A stretch of 64,000 bases of DNA, taken from assembly GCF_030144325.1 (NCBI RefSeq), contig NZ_CP126308.1, forward strand, positions 1 to 64,000. The letters run 5' to 3'. Origin of the DNA: Bosea vestrisii (GTDB lineage: Bacteria; Pseudomonadota; Alphaproteobacteria; Rhizobiales; Beijerinckiaceae). Of this stretch, positions 50,720 through 59,464 are shown piece by piece. Both the position numbers and the translations under genes were made by a program. Position 1 is the stretch's first letter; the number at the start of each line of letters is the position of its first letter. Below the pieces are notes generated by a model, which saw only the letters and a list, made by a program, of their open reading frames with translations, was not told the DNA's origin and did not search any database.

Positions 50720-52114
50720 ATGAACCAAGTCACGGGACAGCCGTCGCTCGAGGAATTTCTGAAGGGCATCCCCGATCTCGTCGATTACTTCTACAACGAC
50801 ACCACCGCACCCCACAGCAAGGACCGCTCGGGCCTTACGCCGGTGCCGGCCGAGTTCGGCAACTGGGTCGATGAGCAGAAGGCCTGGCGCGACGGTGCGG
50901 TCCTGTTCGACCAGTCGCATCACATGCCGGAGATGTTCCTCAAGGGACCGGACGCCTTTCGAATGCTCAACGGCATCGGAATCAACAGCTTCGACAAGTT
51001 CGTACCGGGCAAGGCCAAGCAATTCGTCGCGTGCAATCATGACGGACACATGATCGGCGAGTGCGTCTTGTTCTATCTGGCCGAGAATAGCTTCGAGCTG
51101 GTCAGCGGCATGCACATGCAGAACTGGGTCGAGTACCACGCCACGACCGGCGGCTACGACGTGACCGTCGAGCGAGACCTTCCCACCTCGGTTAACCCGC
51201 GCGGCCGCACCCAGTTTCGCTTCGGCCTGGATGGACCTGCGTCGGACGAGATCTTCGCCGCCGTCGTCGAGGGGCCGGTGCCGAACATCCCCTTCTTCAA
51301 TTTCGCCCGGGTCAGGATCGCGGGTTGTGACGTGTTGGCCCTGCGGCACGGCATGGCCGGTGGCCGTGGCGTCGAGCTGGCGGGCCATATCGCGGACGGC
51401 CCCAAGGTGCGAGAGGCCTTGCTCAACGCGGGCGCTACGCTCGGACTGCGGCCCGGCGGGACCTCCGCATATTTCAGCGGCAACACGGAAGGCGGCTGGA
51501 TGCCCTATCCGCTGCCAGCCGTCTATACTGGCACCGGGCTCAAGGCCTACCGCGAGTGGCTGCCTGCAAGCTCGTGGGAGACCAGCTCTCAACTCGGGGG
51601 CAGTTTTCGCGCCAAAAGGATCGAGGACTATTACGTCACGCCCTGGGACATGGGCTACGATCGGATCCTGAAGTTCGATCACGATTTCATCGGTGGCGAG
51701 GCGCTCCAGCGCGCGACCGAAGGCCCGCGTCGGACGGCCGTGACCCTGGTCTGGAACGTGGACGACGTTGTCGAGATCTTTCGGTCCCAGCTCGAAGACG
51801 AGTTGCCTTACAAGCAGCTTCGCTTCCCGATGGCTTCCTACAGTTTCCAGCAAAACGACGAGGTCCGCGACACGAGCGGCGAACTGATCGGCCTCTCGAA
51901 TTTTTGCGGATACAGCGCCAACGAGCGAAAAATAATGTCGCTCGCCAACATCGCACGCGACAAGGCGACGCCGGGGCTGGACGTCACGGTGACCTGGGGC
52001 GAACCCGACGGCGGGTCACGCAAGCGCCACGTCGAGCGGCATCGGCAAAAGATAGTTCGTGCGCAAGTCGCGCCTTGGCCATACGCAATGGCCTCCCAGC
52101 GCCGTCAGACGTGA
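50720..52114 (+). CDS. Tetrahydrofolate-dependent aromatic O-demethylase (LigM/DesA, GcvT-like family)
   Basis: A 464-residue glycine-cleavage-T-like protein that resembles the Sphingobium LigM and DesA demethylases through its length. Visible are EQKAWRDGAVLFDQSHHM (near residues 52-69, with the conserved His pair), LRHGMAGGRGVELAG, NTEGGWMPYPLPAVYTG, LKAYREWLPASSWETSSQLGGSF, IEDYYVTPWDMGY, KFDHDFIGGEAL and SNFCGYSANERKIMSLA. The reaction is transfer of an aryl methoxy methyl group (vanillate, syringate or 3-O-methylgallate type) to tetrahydrofolate, giving 5-methyl-tetrahydrofolate and a phenol. MetF-like, FolD and PurU genes of the same block would recycle the cofactor. The exact methoxy substrate is open. 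Confidence 0.87.
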   Translation: MNQVTGQPSLEEFLKGIPDLVDYFYNDTTAPHSKDRSGLTPVPAEFGNWVDEQKAWRDGAVLFDQSHHMPEMFLKGPDAFRMLNGIGINSFDKFVPGKAKQFVACNHDGHMIGECVLFYLAENSFELVSGMHMQNWVEYHATTGGYDVTVERDLPTSVNPRGRTQFRFGLDGPASDEIFAAVVEGPVPNIPFFNFARVRIAGCDVLALRHGMAGGRGVELAGHIADGPKVREALLNAGATLGLRPGGTSAYFSGNTEGGWMPYPLPAVYTGTGLKAYREWLPASSWETSSQLGGSFRAKRIEDYYVTPWDMGYDRILKFDHDFIGGEALQRATEGPRRTAVTLVWNVDDVVEIFRSQLEDELPYKQLRFPMASYSFQQNDEVRDTSGELIGLSNFCGYSANERKIMSLANIARDKATPGLDVTVTWGEPDGGSRKRHVERHRQKIVRAQVAPWPYAMASQRRQT

Positions 52115-52415
52115 AGCGCGTCGCGAGCGGATACCGCAGTGGGCACCTGGCGGGACATCTTTGCCTCCCGCGCTTTCCGAGCATCCCCCGTCATCATCGT
52201 GCTCGGCAAGCCGCCTTCCTCGGACCCCGTCGAGGGCGGCGGCATCTATGCGTGAAGGCGGCGTATCGTAGGCTGCGCTTCACTTCGACACTCGACGCCT
52301 TCGAGATTATCGCATGGGCCCTGCAGGCCTCCTGACGCTGGCCAGCGGACTGAGCTACTTACCCAAAGCCGTACCCCATTACGCGCAAAAGATTCCTCAT
52401 CATCCAATGGCAGCT
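52115..52415. other. Intergenic region
   Basis: About 300 bases after the demethylase gene. No gene, clear terminator or repeat is recognised; the following 170 bases hold the promoter of the MarR gene. Confidence 0.4.
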
Positions 52416-52461
52416 CAGATAATATAGTTTGACATCCAACTTTTGGAGACCATACTATCTG
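52416..52461 (+). promoter_or_regulatory. Promoter with nested inverted repeats upstream of the MarR gene
   Basis: TTGACA (52429-52434), an 18-base spacer and TACTAT (52453-52458) form a good promoter. A palindrome CCAA-CTT-TTGG (52436-52446) sits in the spacer, and an outer repeat CAGATAATAT (52416-52425) / ATACTATCTG (52452-52461, 9 of 10 matched) brackets the whole. The symmetry suits autorepression by the MarR protein encoded at 52587. Confidence 0.55.
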
Positions 52462-52586
52462 GCATTCAGACGGTGGCCTGGGCTCGATTTTTGAAAAAGG
52501 GACGATGCGCCAGGAAGCATGAGCCTCAGCGACTTCGACCATTCTGGACCGTAGCGAGAGGCGCTGGATCATAAGGAAAGCGCTGG

Positions 52587-53081
52587 ATGCCCGAAGCGCC
52601 CCGCCCGCCAGCCACGAATGTCCGCGGGACCAAAATGTCCCAGGAGAATGACGAATATTTCGTTCCGGCAGTCTTTAGGGAGGTCGTGGGGTTTCATTTG
52701 CGGATCGCACAGGAGGCGTCGTTCGAGGCGTTCGGTGTGATGGCGGGAAAGGCCAATCTGAAGCCAGGTTGGTACGCTTTGCTGACTATATTAAACGAGG
52801 CGGGATCCATGACGCCAAGTGAACTCAGCAGACATTGTGGACGTGACCGCTCGACTTTGACTTCGACGCTGAAAGCACTTGCCGCGCGGGGACTCATTCA
52901 ACGGGAGCGTAAATCGGAAGATCAACGCAGCTATGAAGTCCGACTTACTGCGATAGGCTGCGATATTCAACGCCGCTTGCATGCGATCGCCATAGACCAC
53001 GAGCGTCACCTCGATGAAATACTTGGACAGGACAAAGCCATGCTGCTGGCGATTTTGCGCAGGATCGCGTCGCGCGTCTAG
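52587..53081 (+). CDS. MarR-family transcriptional regulator
   Basis: A 164-residue MarR protein. It has a helical dimerisation end (REVVGFHLRIAQEASFEAFGVMAG), winged helix (GSMTPSELSRHCGRDRSTLTSTLKALAARGLIQRERKSEDQRSYEVRLTAIG) and C-terminal helices. Starts at 52587 or 52635 are both possible. It precedes a TRAP importer and a ThDP enzyme on the same strand, and its own promoter carries symmetric repeats, so it probably controls this operon in response to the imported acid. Base composition from here to about 54.9 kb looks more AT-rich than its neighbours. Confidence 0.85.
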   Translation: MPEAPRPPATNVRGTKMSQENDEYFVPAVFREVVGFHLRIAQEASFEAFGVMAGKANLKPGWYALLTILNEAGSMTPSELSRHCGRDRSTLTSTLKALAARGLIQRERKSEDQRSYEVRLTAIGCDIQRRLHAIAIDHERHLDEILGQDKAMLLAILRRIASRV

Positions 53082-53190
53082 CGGGCCCACCAAACAGATA
53101 CGTCAATGGAGATCAGAATATTTCTATGCGCCGTCCCCGTAAGGGGAGGTGTGAAATCTAATAAGAACATAAACCGAAGGGGAGGTTCAG

Positions 53191-54234
53191 ATGATGATCA
53201 GAATTACGAGTTACAAGCTTTCCGGCCTTGCTGGCGCAATAGCCTTGTTTCTGGGCGCGACTACCTCGTCCGCCCAATCGCAGGAAAAATCCGTCCATCT
53301 GAAGATTTCGCTGTTCGTCCCGCCTGCGCATCCGCTCGTCCCATCGGCCAAAGAATGGGCTGAAAGCCTTAAGAAGGCGTCCGGCGGGTCGATCACAGCA
53401 ACCATTTTCCCCGCAGAGCAGCTCGGCAAGGCTTTCGATCAATACGACATGGCGAGCAATGGTATCGCAGACGTGGCGCTCGTAAGCCCTGGTTATCAGC
53501 CAGGACGCTTTCCAATCATCAACGCTGCCCAGTTGCCCTTCATGGTAGCAAACGCGGAAGGAGGCTCTGCCGCTGTCGACGAATGGTATCGCAAGTATGC
53601 GCCCCGGGAGATGAGCGACACGCATTTCTGTATGGCATTCGTCCACGATCCCGGCACGCTGCACTCGCGCAAGAAAATTGTTCTGCCCGGAGATGTGCGC
53701 GGCCTGAAGGTGCGTCCGGCCCAGCAAGCAATTGGCGAATTGATCACGACGCTTGGCGGCACAAACATCCAGGCGTCGGCACCCGAGTCGCGGGACGCCC
53801 TTGAACGTGGTGTCGCAGACGCCATTACCTTTCCCTGGAATTCCATATTCTTGTTTGGAATCGACAAGGTCGCCAAACATACCCTGGACGTTCCCCTATA
53901 CACGACGTCTTATACTTGGTCCCTGAACAAGGCCGCCTACGATCGGGCGTCTCCTCAGCAAAAAAGGGCGATCGACGAACACTGTACTGCACAGTGGGCC
54001 GTGAAAATCTCGCATGCCTGGACGGTTTTCGAGGAAGAGGGGCGCCAGAAGATGCGCAAGGCTTCAGGTCACGAAATTACTGAATTGACGCCCGATCAGT
54101 TAAAGCAATGGCAAGACGCCGCCGCCCCCCTTCGAACGAATTGGGCAAACTCCGTCCGGGCCAAGGGGTTCGATCCGGACGAAGTCCTGGCCGAACTCAA
54201 GCAAAAACTGTCGGACCGCAAAGCGACCTACTAA
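53191..54234 (+). CDS. TRAP transporter periplasmic binding protein (DctP family, second system)
   Basis: A 347-residue binding protein. The signal peptide (LSGLAGAIALFLGATTSSAQS) is followed by VHLKISLFVPPAHPLVPSAKEWAESL, and the conserved ligand-Arg region is VRGLKVRPAQQAIGELITTLGG. It differs clearly from the DctP at 28919. GGGGAGG lies just upstream of the double ATG at 53191/53194. It starts the TRAP-ThDP operon. Confidence 0.9.
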   Translation: MMIRITSYKLSGLAGAIALFLGATTSSAQSQEKSVHLKISLFVPPAHPLVPSAKEWAESLKKASGGSITATIFPAEQLGKAFDQYDMASNGIADVALVSPGYQPGRFPIINAAQLPFMVANAEGGSAAVDEWYRKYAPREMSDTHFCMAFVHDPGTLHSRKKIVLPGDVRGLKVRPAQQAIGELITTLGGTNIQASAPESRDALERGVADAITFPWNSIFLFGIDKVAKHTLDVPLYTTSYTWSLNKAAYDRASPQQKRAIDEHCTAQWAVKISHAWTVFEEEGRQKMRKASGHEITELTPDQLKQWQDAAAPLRTNWANSVRAKGFDPDEVLAELKQKLSDRKATY

Positions 54235-54319
54235 TACAAAAACTGGCGGCGACGTCACCTCGCTAAAGGCCCTTACCCCATAGGCTGGAAGGCCCCCTCC
54301 TCCATTTTTCGGAGCATCC

Positions 54320-54874
54320 ATGGCGCAAGATGCGATCTCGCCGCCTGCCAAGCCAGGCTCCAAAAGCCCCACCGATGTTTTCATCGAAAGCATAGAATGG
54401 ATCGCCGCGGCATCTGTTGGGATCGTTGCCGCCAATATATTCCTCTCGGTTTTGCTTCGATATTTCTTTAGCATATCAATACCAGACAGCTACGATTTTG
54501 GCCGTATGCTTCTCGGGATTTTAATATTCTGGGGCATCGCCGCGACGAGTTATCGCGGAGCGCATATCACCGTCGATTTAATCTGGGACTTCGCCGCTCC
54601 GCGAAACAAGCGCCGCATTGATATCTTCGCCACTGTGGTTTTGCTGTTTGTCGTTTTGGTTCAGACAATAATGCTGTTCGACAAGGTGATTACCACCAAA
54701 ATCCAGAACATTTTGACTTATGATTTGCAATTACCGACATGGCCGTTCTTTGCCATTGCCTGGCTCGGCGACGTGTCGGCAGTAATTTTGATAGCCATAC
54801 GGACTTATCGCCTGATTTTCTATCCAACTCAGACCCAGCAACACGATAACTCTGAATCAACGGATAGTCGCTGA
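54320..54874 (+). CDS. TRAP transporter small permease (DctQ family, second system)
   Basis: A 184-residue protein with four hydrophobic segments and DctQ marks (VLLRYFFSISIPDSYDFGRMLLGILIFWGIAATSYRGAHITVDLIWD). Its stop shares one base with the start of the large permease (TGATG), so translation is coupled. Notably AT-rich codons (for example ATT TTA ATA TTC) distinguish it from flanking genes. Confidence 0.87.
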   Translation: MAQDAISPPAKPGSKSPTDVFIESIEWIAAASVGIVAANIFLSVLLRYFFSISIPDSYDFGRMLLGILIFWGIAATSYRGAHITVDLIWDFAAPRNKRRIDIFATVVLLFVVLVQTIMLFDKVITTKIQNILTYDLQLPTWPFFAIAWLGDVSAVILIAIRTYRLIFYPTQTQQHDNSESTDSR

Positions 54875-56172
54875 TGTCCCAAGATTTGATTGCCGTCTTG
54901 AGTTTTGTCGTGTTGTTCGCCCTGATGCTTCTTCGCGTGCCAGTCGGGATGGCGATGGGGCTTGTGGGCGTTGCAGGCTTTGGCCTGATCACAGGCTTCG
55001 GGCCAGCGTTGAAGCTGGTTGGCCAAACGTCGATGCGCACAGTCACGGACTACACGTTCGGCGTCATCCCCATGTTCCTGCTCATGGGCGCCTTCGTTAC
55101 CAACTCAGGCATGAGCCGGGAACTGTTCCGCGCGGCGAACACCTTCATTGGCCATCTGCGCGGTGGACTTGGCTTTGCGACAATCATCGCATGTGCGGGC
55201 TTCGCGGCCATCTCGGGGTCATCGGTCGCAACCGCCGCAACCTTCTCGACCGTCGCCTATCCCGAGATGCGGCGAGCGCAATATCCTCGGTCCATCGCCG
55301 CCGGCACCATAGCTGCGGGCGGGACGCTTGGGGCGATGTTCCCACCTTCGACCGTGTTGGTGGTTTACGGCATCATTACCGAACAGGACATCGCAAAGCT
55401 ATTCATGGCTGGCGTCGTGCCCGGCCTCCTGGCCGTGGGAATGTATCTAATCACAATCGCATTGATCGGCGTAGTCCGACCGGAACTCGTGCCGGCGGGT
55501 GCGCGAAGCGACGGTTCAGCGCGTCTGGCCGCGGTCAAGGGCGTCTGGGCCCCTTTGTTGCTCTTCTTCTTCGTGATGGGAGGTCTCTACGGGGGATTGT
55601 TCACCCCGACGGAGGCCGGCGGCATGGGAGCGAGCGGTGCCTTCATCATCGGTGTCGTAAGCGGAAAGCTACCGCGAAAGGCGATCCTTGCGTCACTCCT
55701 GCAAGCGACCCGCACGGCGGCGGCCGTGTTCACCGTTCTGATCGGCGCGCTTCTGTTTGGCTACTTTCTCACGATCACCGGAACACCGCAGCGGATCACC
55801 GAATTCCTCACAGGGCTCGGGTTCGCTCGCTACACGATCCTGTTGCTGATCCTTCTCATGTACCTCTTGCTCGGCTGCCTTATGGACGCCATGGCCATGA
55901 TCATTCTGACGGTGCCGATCATTTTTCCCGTGATCGTCGCGTTGGGGTTCGACCCGATCTGGTTTGGTGTCATCATCGTGATGACGGTGGAATTGGGTCT
56001 CATCCATCCCCCGGTCGGCATGAACGTCTTCGTCATCAAGAGCGTCATCCAGGACATCAGCTTTTCGACGATCTTCCGGGGCGTTGCACCATTCATCATC
56101 ACCGACCTGATCCGCTTGGCGATCCTCGTCGCCTTCCCGGTGATCGCAATATGGCTTCCGAGCCGAATGTAG
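54874..56172 (+). CDS. TRAP transporter large permease (DctM family, second system)
   Basis: A 432-residue protein with about 12 membrane segments. Marks are GVIPMFLLMGAFVTNSGMSRELFRAANTFIGHLRGGLGFAT, AISGSSVATAATFS, GGTLGAMFPPSTVLVVYGIIT, LLGCLMDAMAMIILTVPIIFPV and ELGLIHPPVGMNVFVIK. It belongs with the binding protein and small permease just upstream and precedes the ThDP enzyme by about 90 bases. Confidence 0.92.
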   Translation: MSQDLIAVLSFVVLFALMLLRVPVGMAMGLVGVAGFGLITGFGPALKLVGQTSMRTVTDYTFGVIPMFLLMGAFVTNSGMSRELFRAANTFIGHLRGGLGFATIIACAGFAAISGSSVATAATFSTVAYPEMRRAQYPRSIAAGTIAAGGTLGAMFPPSTVLVVYGIITEQDIAKLFMAGVVPGLLAVGMYLITIALIGVVRPELVPAGARSDGSARLAAVKGVWAPLLLFFFVMGGLYGGLFTPTEAGGMGASGAFIIGVVSGKLPRKAILASLLQATRTAAAVFTVLIGALLFGYFLTITGTPQRITEFLTGLGFARYTILLLILLMYLLLGCLMDAMAMIILTVPIIFPVIVALGFDPIWFGVIIVMTVELGLIHPPVGMNVFVIKSVIQDISFSTIFRGVAPFIITDLIRLAILVAFPVIAIWLPSRM

Positions 56173-56262
56173 ACCGCCTTCAGCCAAAGAGGGCACGACA
56201 CGACAGCCTGCGTGCTCGAGCGGCGGAACAGCTATCGCACACTGACGAGGCGCGTGGGCCAG

Positions 56263-58005
56263 ATGGAACTGAACATGCAGAGAATAGACAGCGGAACTAC
56301 GGCTTCCAACGGCGTGTCTACCGGAAGAAGACCAAACACCAGCCCAATCGGCCATGTCGGCTTCGCGGTCGCCGAGGCATTGTACAGCCTCGACGCAGCA
56401 ATCTGCTTTGGCGTATCTGGTTCGACCAACTACTACGTCTGCGAGGCCTTGGAGCGACTGGGCGTCCGCTACATCGCCGCAGGACATGAGTGTAATGCGA
56501 TTGCGATGGCAGACGCCTTCGCAAGGCATAGCGGAAGACTAACCCTGGCCAGCGTTCACGCAGGGCCGGGTTTGACCAACGCGATCACGGCGATAGCGGA
56601 AGCGGCCAAGGCCAGAACGCCCCTTTTGGTACTCGCCGGCGACGTTGCAGTCGGAGATGTCCTCTCCAACTTCCACATCGATCAAGATGCGCTTGTCCGA
56701 TCGGTGGGAGCCGTCCCGGAGCGGCTTGGATCGGCCGCATCCGCTGTCGAAGACGTCGTCCGCTCGTGCGAGAAGGCCATCCGCGAGAGGCGGACGGTGG
56801 TGCTCAGCATGCCGCAGGACATCCTGCAGTCGCCCGCGCCCCCCGTCGCCATTCGCCTCCTTGAGCGGCAACCGCCAGCGGAACCGGACAGCGGGCTCGT
56901 TCAAGAGGTGGCCCAGCGGCTCGTCGCGGCAAAGCGGCCCCTCATCCTAGCCGGGCGAGGGGCGGTCATCGCCGACGCAGGCCAGATCCTTGGCCAACTG
57001 GCTGCGGAGGTCGATGCCTTGCTGGCGACCACCGCCCGCGCACACGGGCTCTTCGCCAACGAGCCATGGTCTGTTGGCATCATGGGCGGGTTTTCGCCAC
57101 CAGCAATGGCCGAGTTGATACGTCAGAGCGACACCGTGGTGGGGTTCGGCGCGACCTTTACCCACTGGACCACCCAAGCTGGTCGGCTTATTGCCAGCGA
57201 CGCCACCGTGATCCAGATCGATTCCGATGTTTCACGGCTCGGGTGCCAGCGCGGTGTCGATATCGCTCTATTGGGCGACGCGCGCGTCACCGCGGAAAAA
57301 ATTCTCCGCGCCGCCCAGGAGTTGAAAAGGGGTGGTGTGAAAGGATGGCGAAACGAGATGACCGCCACGGTCCTGGCAGCCCGCGAAGGCGATTTGCGGT
57401 CTTATGCCGATACATCGACGACGGAGTTTATCGATCCACGCACGCTGTGTATCGAGCTCGACGCACTACTACCGCCTGAACGTACGATCGCGAACGATGG
57501 CGGCCATTTCCAAGGCTGGCCTCCTCTGTACCTGACCGTGCCCGATGCCGCAGCCTGGTCCTTCGCGATGTCGTTCTCGTCAACCGGCTTGGGGCTGGGG
57601 ACAGCGATCGGCGCGGCACTTGCCCATCCAGAACGACTTACCGTCCTGTGCGCAGGCGATGGCGGGTTCATGATGTCGCTTTCCGACCTCCAGACCGCGG
57701 TGAACCTCAAGTTGCGCATGTGCATCGTTATCTTCAACGACGCCTCCTACGCTGCCGAGGTCCATGAGTTCGGTCCGCTGGGCTATCAAACCTCCATTGC
57801 CACGTTTCCGGTCACCGATTTCGCGGCCATTGCCCGCGGGACAGGTGCAGCCGGCACGATTGTGTGCATGAAGGCCGATCTTGCAGACCTTCGCCAATGG
57901 GTCGAACAAGGCTGCAATGGCGTTTACCTAGTAGACGCACGCATCAATCCGGACCTGACGGCGGACTGGTTTTCGGAACTTCTAAGCCAGAAGCATGCGC
58001 CTTGA
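56263..58005 (+). CDS. ThDP-dependent enzyme of the acetolactate synthase/decarboxylase family
   Basis: A 580-residue three-domain ThDP enzyme. It has the cofactor Glu in IAAGHECNAIAMADAFAR, the ASVHAGPGLTNAITAIAEA loop, a central FAD/DHS-like domain (RPLILAGRGAVIADAG) and the ThDP motif GDGGFMMSLSDLQTA closing with ND (IFNDASYAAEVHEFG). It is not closely like MdlC or IlvB by eye and has no partner regulatory subunit, so a decarboxylase or lyase for a 2-oxo or sulfo-acid is more likely than branched-chain synthesis. It follows a TRAP importer, which probably supplies the substrate. The ATG at 56263 is chosen; the frame from 56212 adds an unrelated basic stretch. Confidence 0.78.
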   Translation: MELNMQRIDSGTTASNGVSTGRRPNTSPIGHVGFAVAEALYSLDAAICFGVSGSTNYYVCEALERLGVRYIAAGHECNAIAMADAFARHSGRLTLASVHAGPGLTNAITAIAEAAKARTPLLVLAGDVAVGDVLSNFHIDQDALVRSVGAVPERLGSAASAVEDVVRSCEKAIRERRTVVLSMPQDILQSPAPPVAIRLLERQPPAEPDSGLVQEVAQRLVAAKRPLILAGRGAVIADAGQILGQLAAEVDALLATTARAHGLFANEPWSVGIMGGFSPPAMAELIRQSDTVVGFGATFTHWTTQAGRLIASDATVIQIDSDVSRLGCQRGVDIALLGDARVTAEKILRAAQELKRGGVKGWRNEMTATVLAAREGDLRSYADTSTTEFIDPRTLCIELDALLPPERTIANDGGHFQGWPPLYLTVPDAAAWSFAMSFSSTGLGLGTAIGAALAHPERLTVLCAGDGGFMMSLSDLQTAVNLKLRMCIVIFNDASYAAEVHEFGPLGYQTSIATFPVTDFAAIARGTGAAGTIVCMKADLADLRQWVEQGCNGVYLVDARINPDLTADWFSELLSQKHAP

Positions 58006-58505
58006 CGCTACCGACGCTTCGAAGTCGCATCAATGTCAGTCATGAATGCGCGGCGGCGCGCCGTTTGACCCCATTGGGAATTTAAGGCTGACCCTTCTCG
58101 CAAGTACTCAGCCGGCAAATCGGCTCGGGGCGTTGACTCCACTCGACTACTCCAAGACGCATGAGGCGAACGGCTGCCAAGATCTTCGCGGAAGGGCGTA
58201 CCGAGCACCACGCCGTTCCGTCTCCTTACCGCAGAAGGGGCGATATGCTAGAAAGCCTCTAAACGAAGAAGGTCCGATCGGACCCGCGTGGTGGGAGGAC
58301 ACGCGCCTTCTTCCCCGTCGCATCGGTTTGTAATGCGCGTAGAGATGTGTCGGTGGGCGATCAGGCTGACGTCAAAACGCAGTAGCAAATCCCTGTTGCG
58401 GCGTTATCAGGGTCGAAATCATCTAAGCGACGGCCTCGAACTGTCCAAGGAAGCCAAGCCAGCTCTTGGGATGCTCGAACAGAGCATCTAGCCGCAGACG
58501 CGGGT
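58006..58505. other. Intergenic region without recognisable content
   Basis: About 500 bases between the ThDP enzyme and the FMN-reductase gene. Short frames are present but none has family resemblance or a good start. No terminator, RNA or repeat was recognised. A change to very GC-rich, alanine- and glycine-coding DNA follows at 58.5 kb. Confidence 0.5.
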
Positions 58506-59069
58506 TCAACGCAGTCGGTTGGTCCACGCCGCAAGCGCTTCCAGCAATTGCCGGATGAAGTCGCGCGTTGGCCCGTCGGTCAGGCGTCCATCCTCGTCGA
58601 ATTTGGTCGGGGCCTGACCGATCATGACCTCCGGTTTGTTGATCGGGAAGGCGTTGAGGAAGATCAGCATCTGCCGCAAATGATACTGGGCGCGGGCTGT
58701 GCCGAGGATACCGCCGCTCGCGCCCATGATGCCGACGGGCTTGCCGTCGAAGGGCTGGCTCGGCGGGCGCGAGGCCCAGTCGATGGCGTTCTTCAGCACG
58801 CCCGGGATCGAATAATTGTATTCGGGCGTCACGAACAGGATCGCGTCGGCCGCCGCAAGCTGTTCCCGCAGACGCTGCACCGGCGGCGGAAAACCGGCCA
58901 GGCGGACATCGTCGTTGTAGAGCGGCAGGTCGCCGATCTCCGCGGTCTCGATGGTGACGCCTTCGGGCGCGAGCTCGATCGCGGCGCGCAGCGCAGCTGT
59001 ATTGAACGAACCCGCGCGCAGGCTGCCCGAAATGCCGATAATCCGCACCCGGCGGCTGTTGTTGTCCAT
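58506..59069 (-). CDS. NADPH-dependent FMN reductase
   Basis: A 187-residue flavodoxin-like reductase (ChrR/YieF/ArsH type). It has IIGISGSLRAGSFNTAALRAA (FMN phosphate loop), LFVTPEYNYSIPGVLKNAIDWASR and PVGIMGASGGILGTARAQYHLRQ. The ATG at 59069 has GAGGG seven bases upstream; ATG 59075 and a longer frame from 59174 are less likely. Members reduce quinones, chromate or azo compounds. It is the last gene on the minus strand after the YciI-like gene, possibly co-transcribed with the sugar importer. Confidence 0.88.
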   Translation of the reverse strand: MDNNSRRVRIIGISGSLRAGSFNTAALRAAIELAPEGVTIETAEIGDLPLYNDDVRLAGFPPPVQRLREQLAAADAILFVTPEYNYSIPGVLKNAIDWASRPPSQPFDGKPVGIMGASGGILGTARAQYHLRQMLIFLNAFPINKPEVMIGQAPTKFDEDGRLTDGPTRDFIRQLLEALAAWTNRLR

Positions 59070-59115
59070 CTTCATTCCCTCGGTTGTCATGAAAGTCAGT
59101 CGATGCCGGCGGGTC

Positions 59116-59403
59116 TCAGCCCTGGCGGCGGATGAAGCCGGTGATTGTGGCCGGGAGCCAGATGTCGGCGGCATGGAAGGGATCGGCCCGGTGGAAGCGC
59201 TCGACCGAGGCGCGGTCGGGCGCCTCGACCAAGAAGAGGCTGCCGATCATTGTCTCGCCATCGTCGGCGACGAGCGGGCCCGACATGACGATCGTCACGC
59301 CGAACCCCGCCGTATCGGCAAGAAAGGCCTTGTGAGCCTGATAGTGATCGAGCCTGCGGCCCAACGCACCCGGCTGGTCAACGGCATGTATCGCAAACAG
59401 CAT
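59116..59403 (-). CDS. YciI-like (EthD/dimeric alpha-beta barrel) protein
   Basis: A 95-residue YCII-domain protein (FAIHAVDQPGALGRRLDHYQAHKAFL, MSGPLVADDGETMIGSLFLVEA, VERFHRADPFHAADIW). The conserved His/Asp pair of this fold is in the HYQAH and RADPF segments. The ATG at 59403 has GAGGAGA upstream. Such proteins act as lactonases, dehalogenase-like enzymes or accessory factors. It lies about 60 bases after the sugar-binding protein gene. Confidence 0.82.
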   Translation of the reverse strand: MLFAIHAVDQPGALGRRLDHYQAHKAFLADTAGFGVTIVMSGPLVADDGETMIGSLFLVEAPDRASVERFHRADPFHAADIWLPATITGFIRRQG

Positions 59404-59464
59404 GGATGTCTCCTCGCGACGGCCGACGGGCTCGGAGAGCCCGACCATGCCGCTGGTCGCCGGC

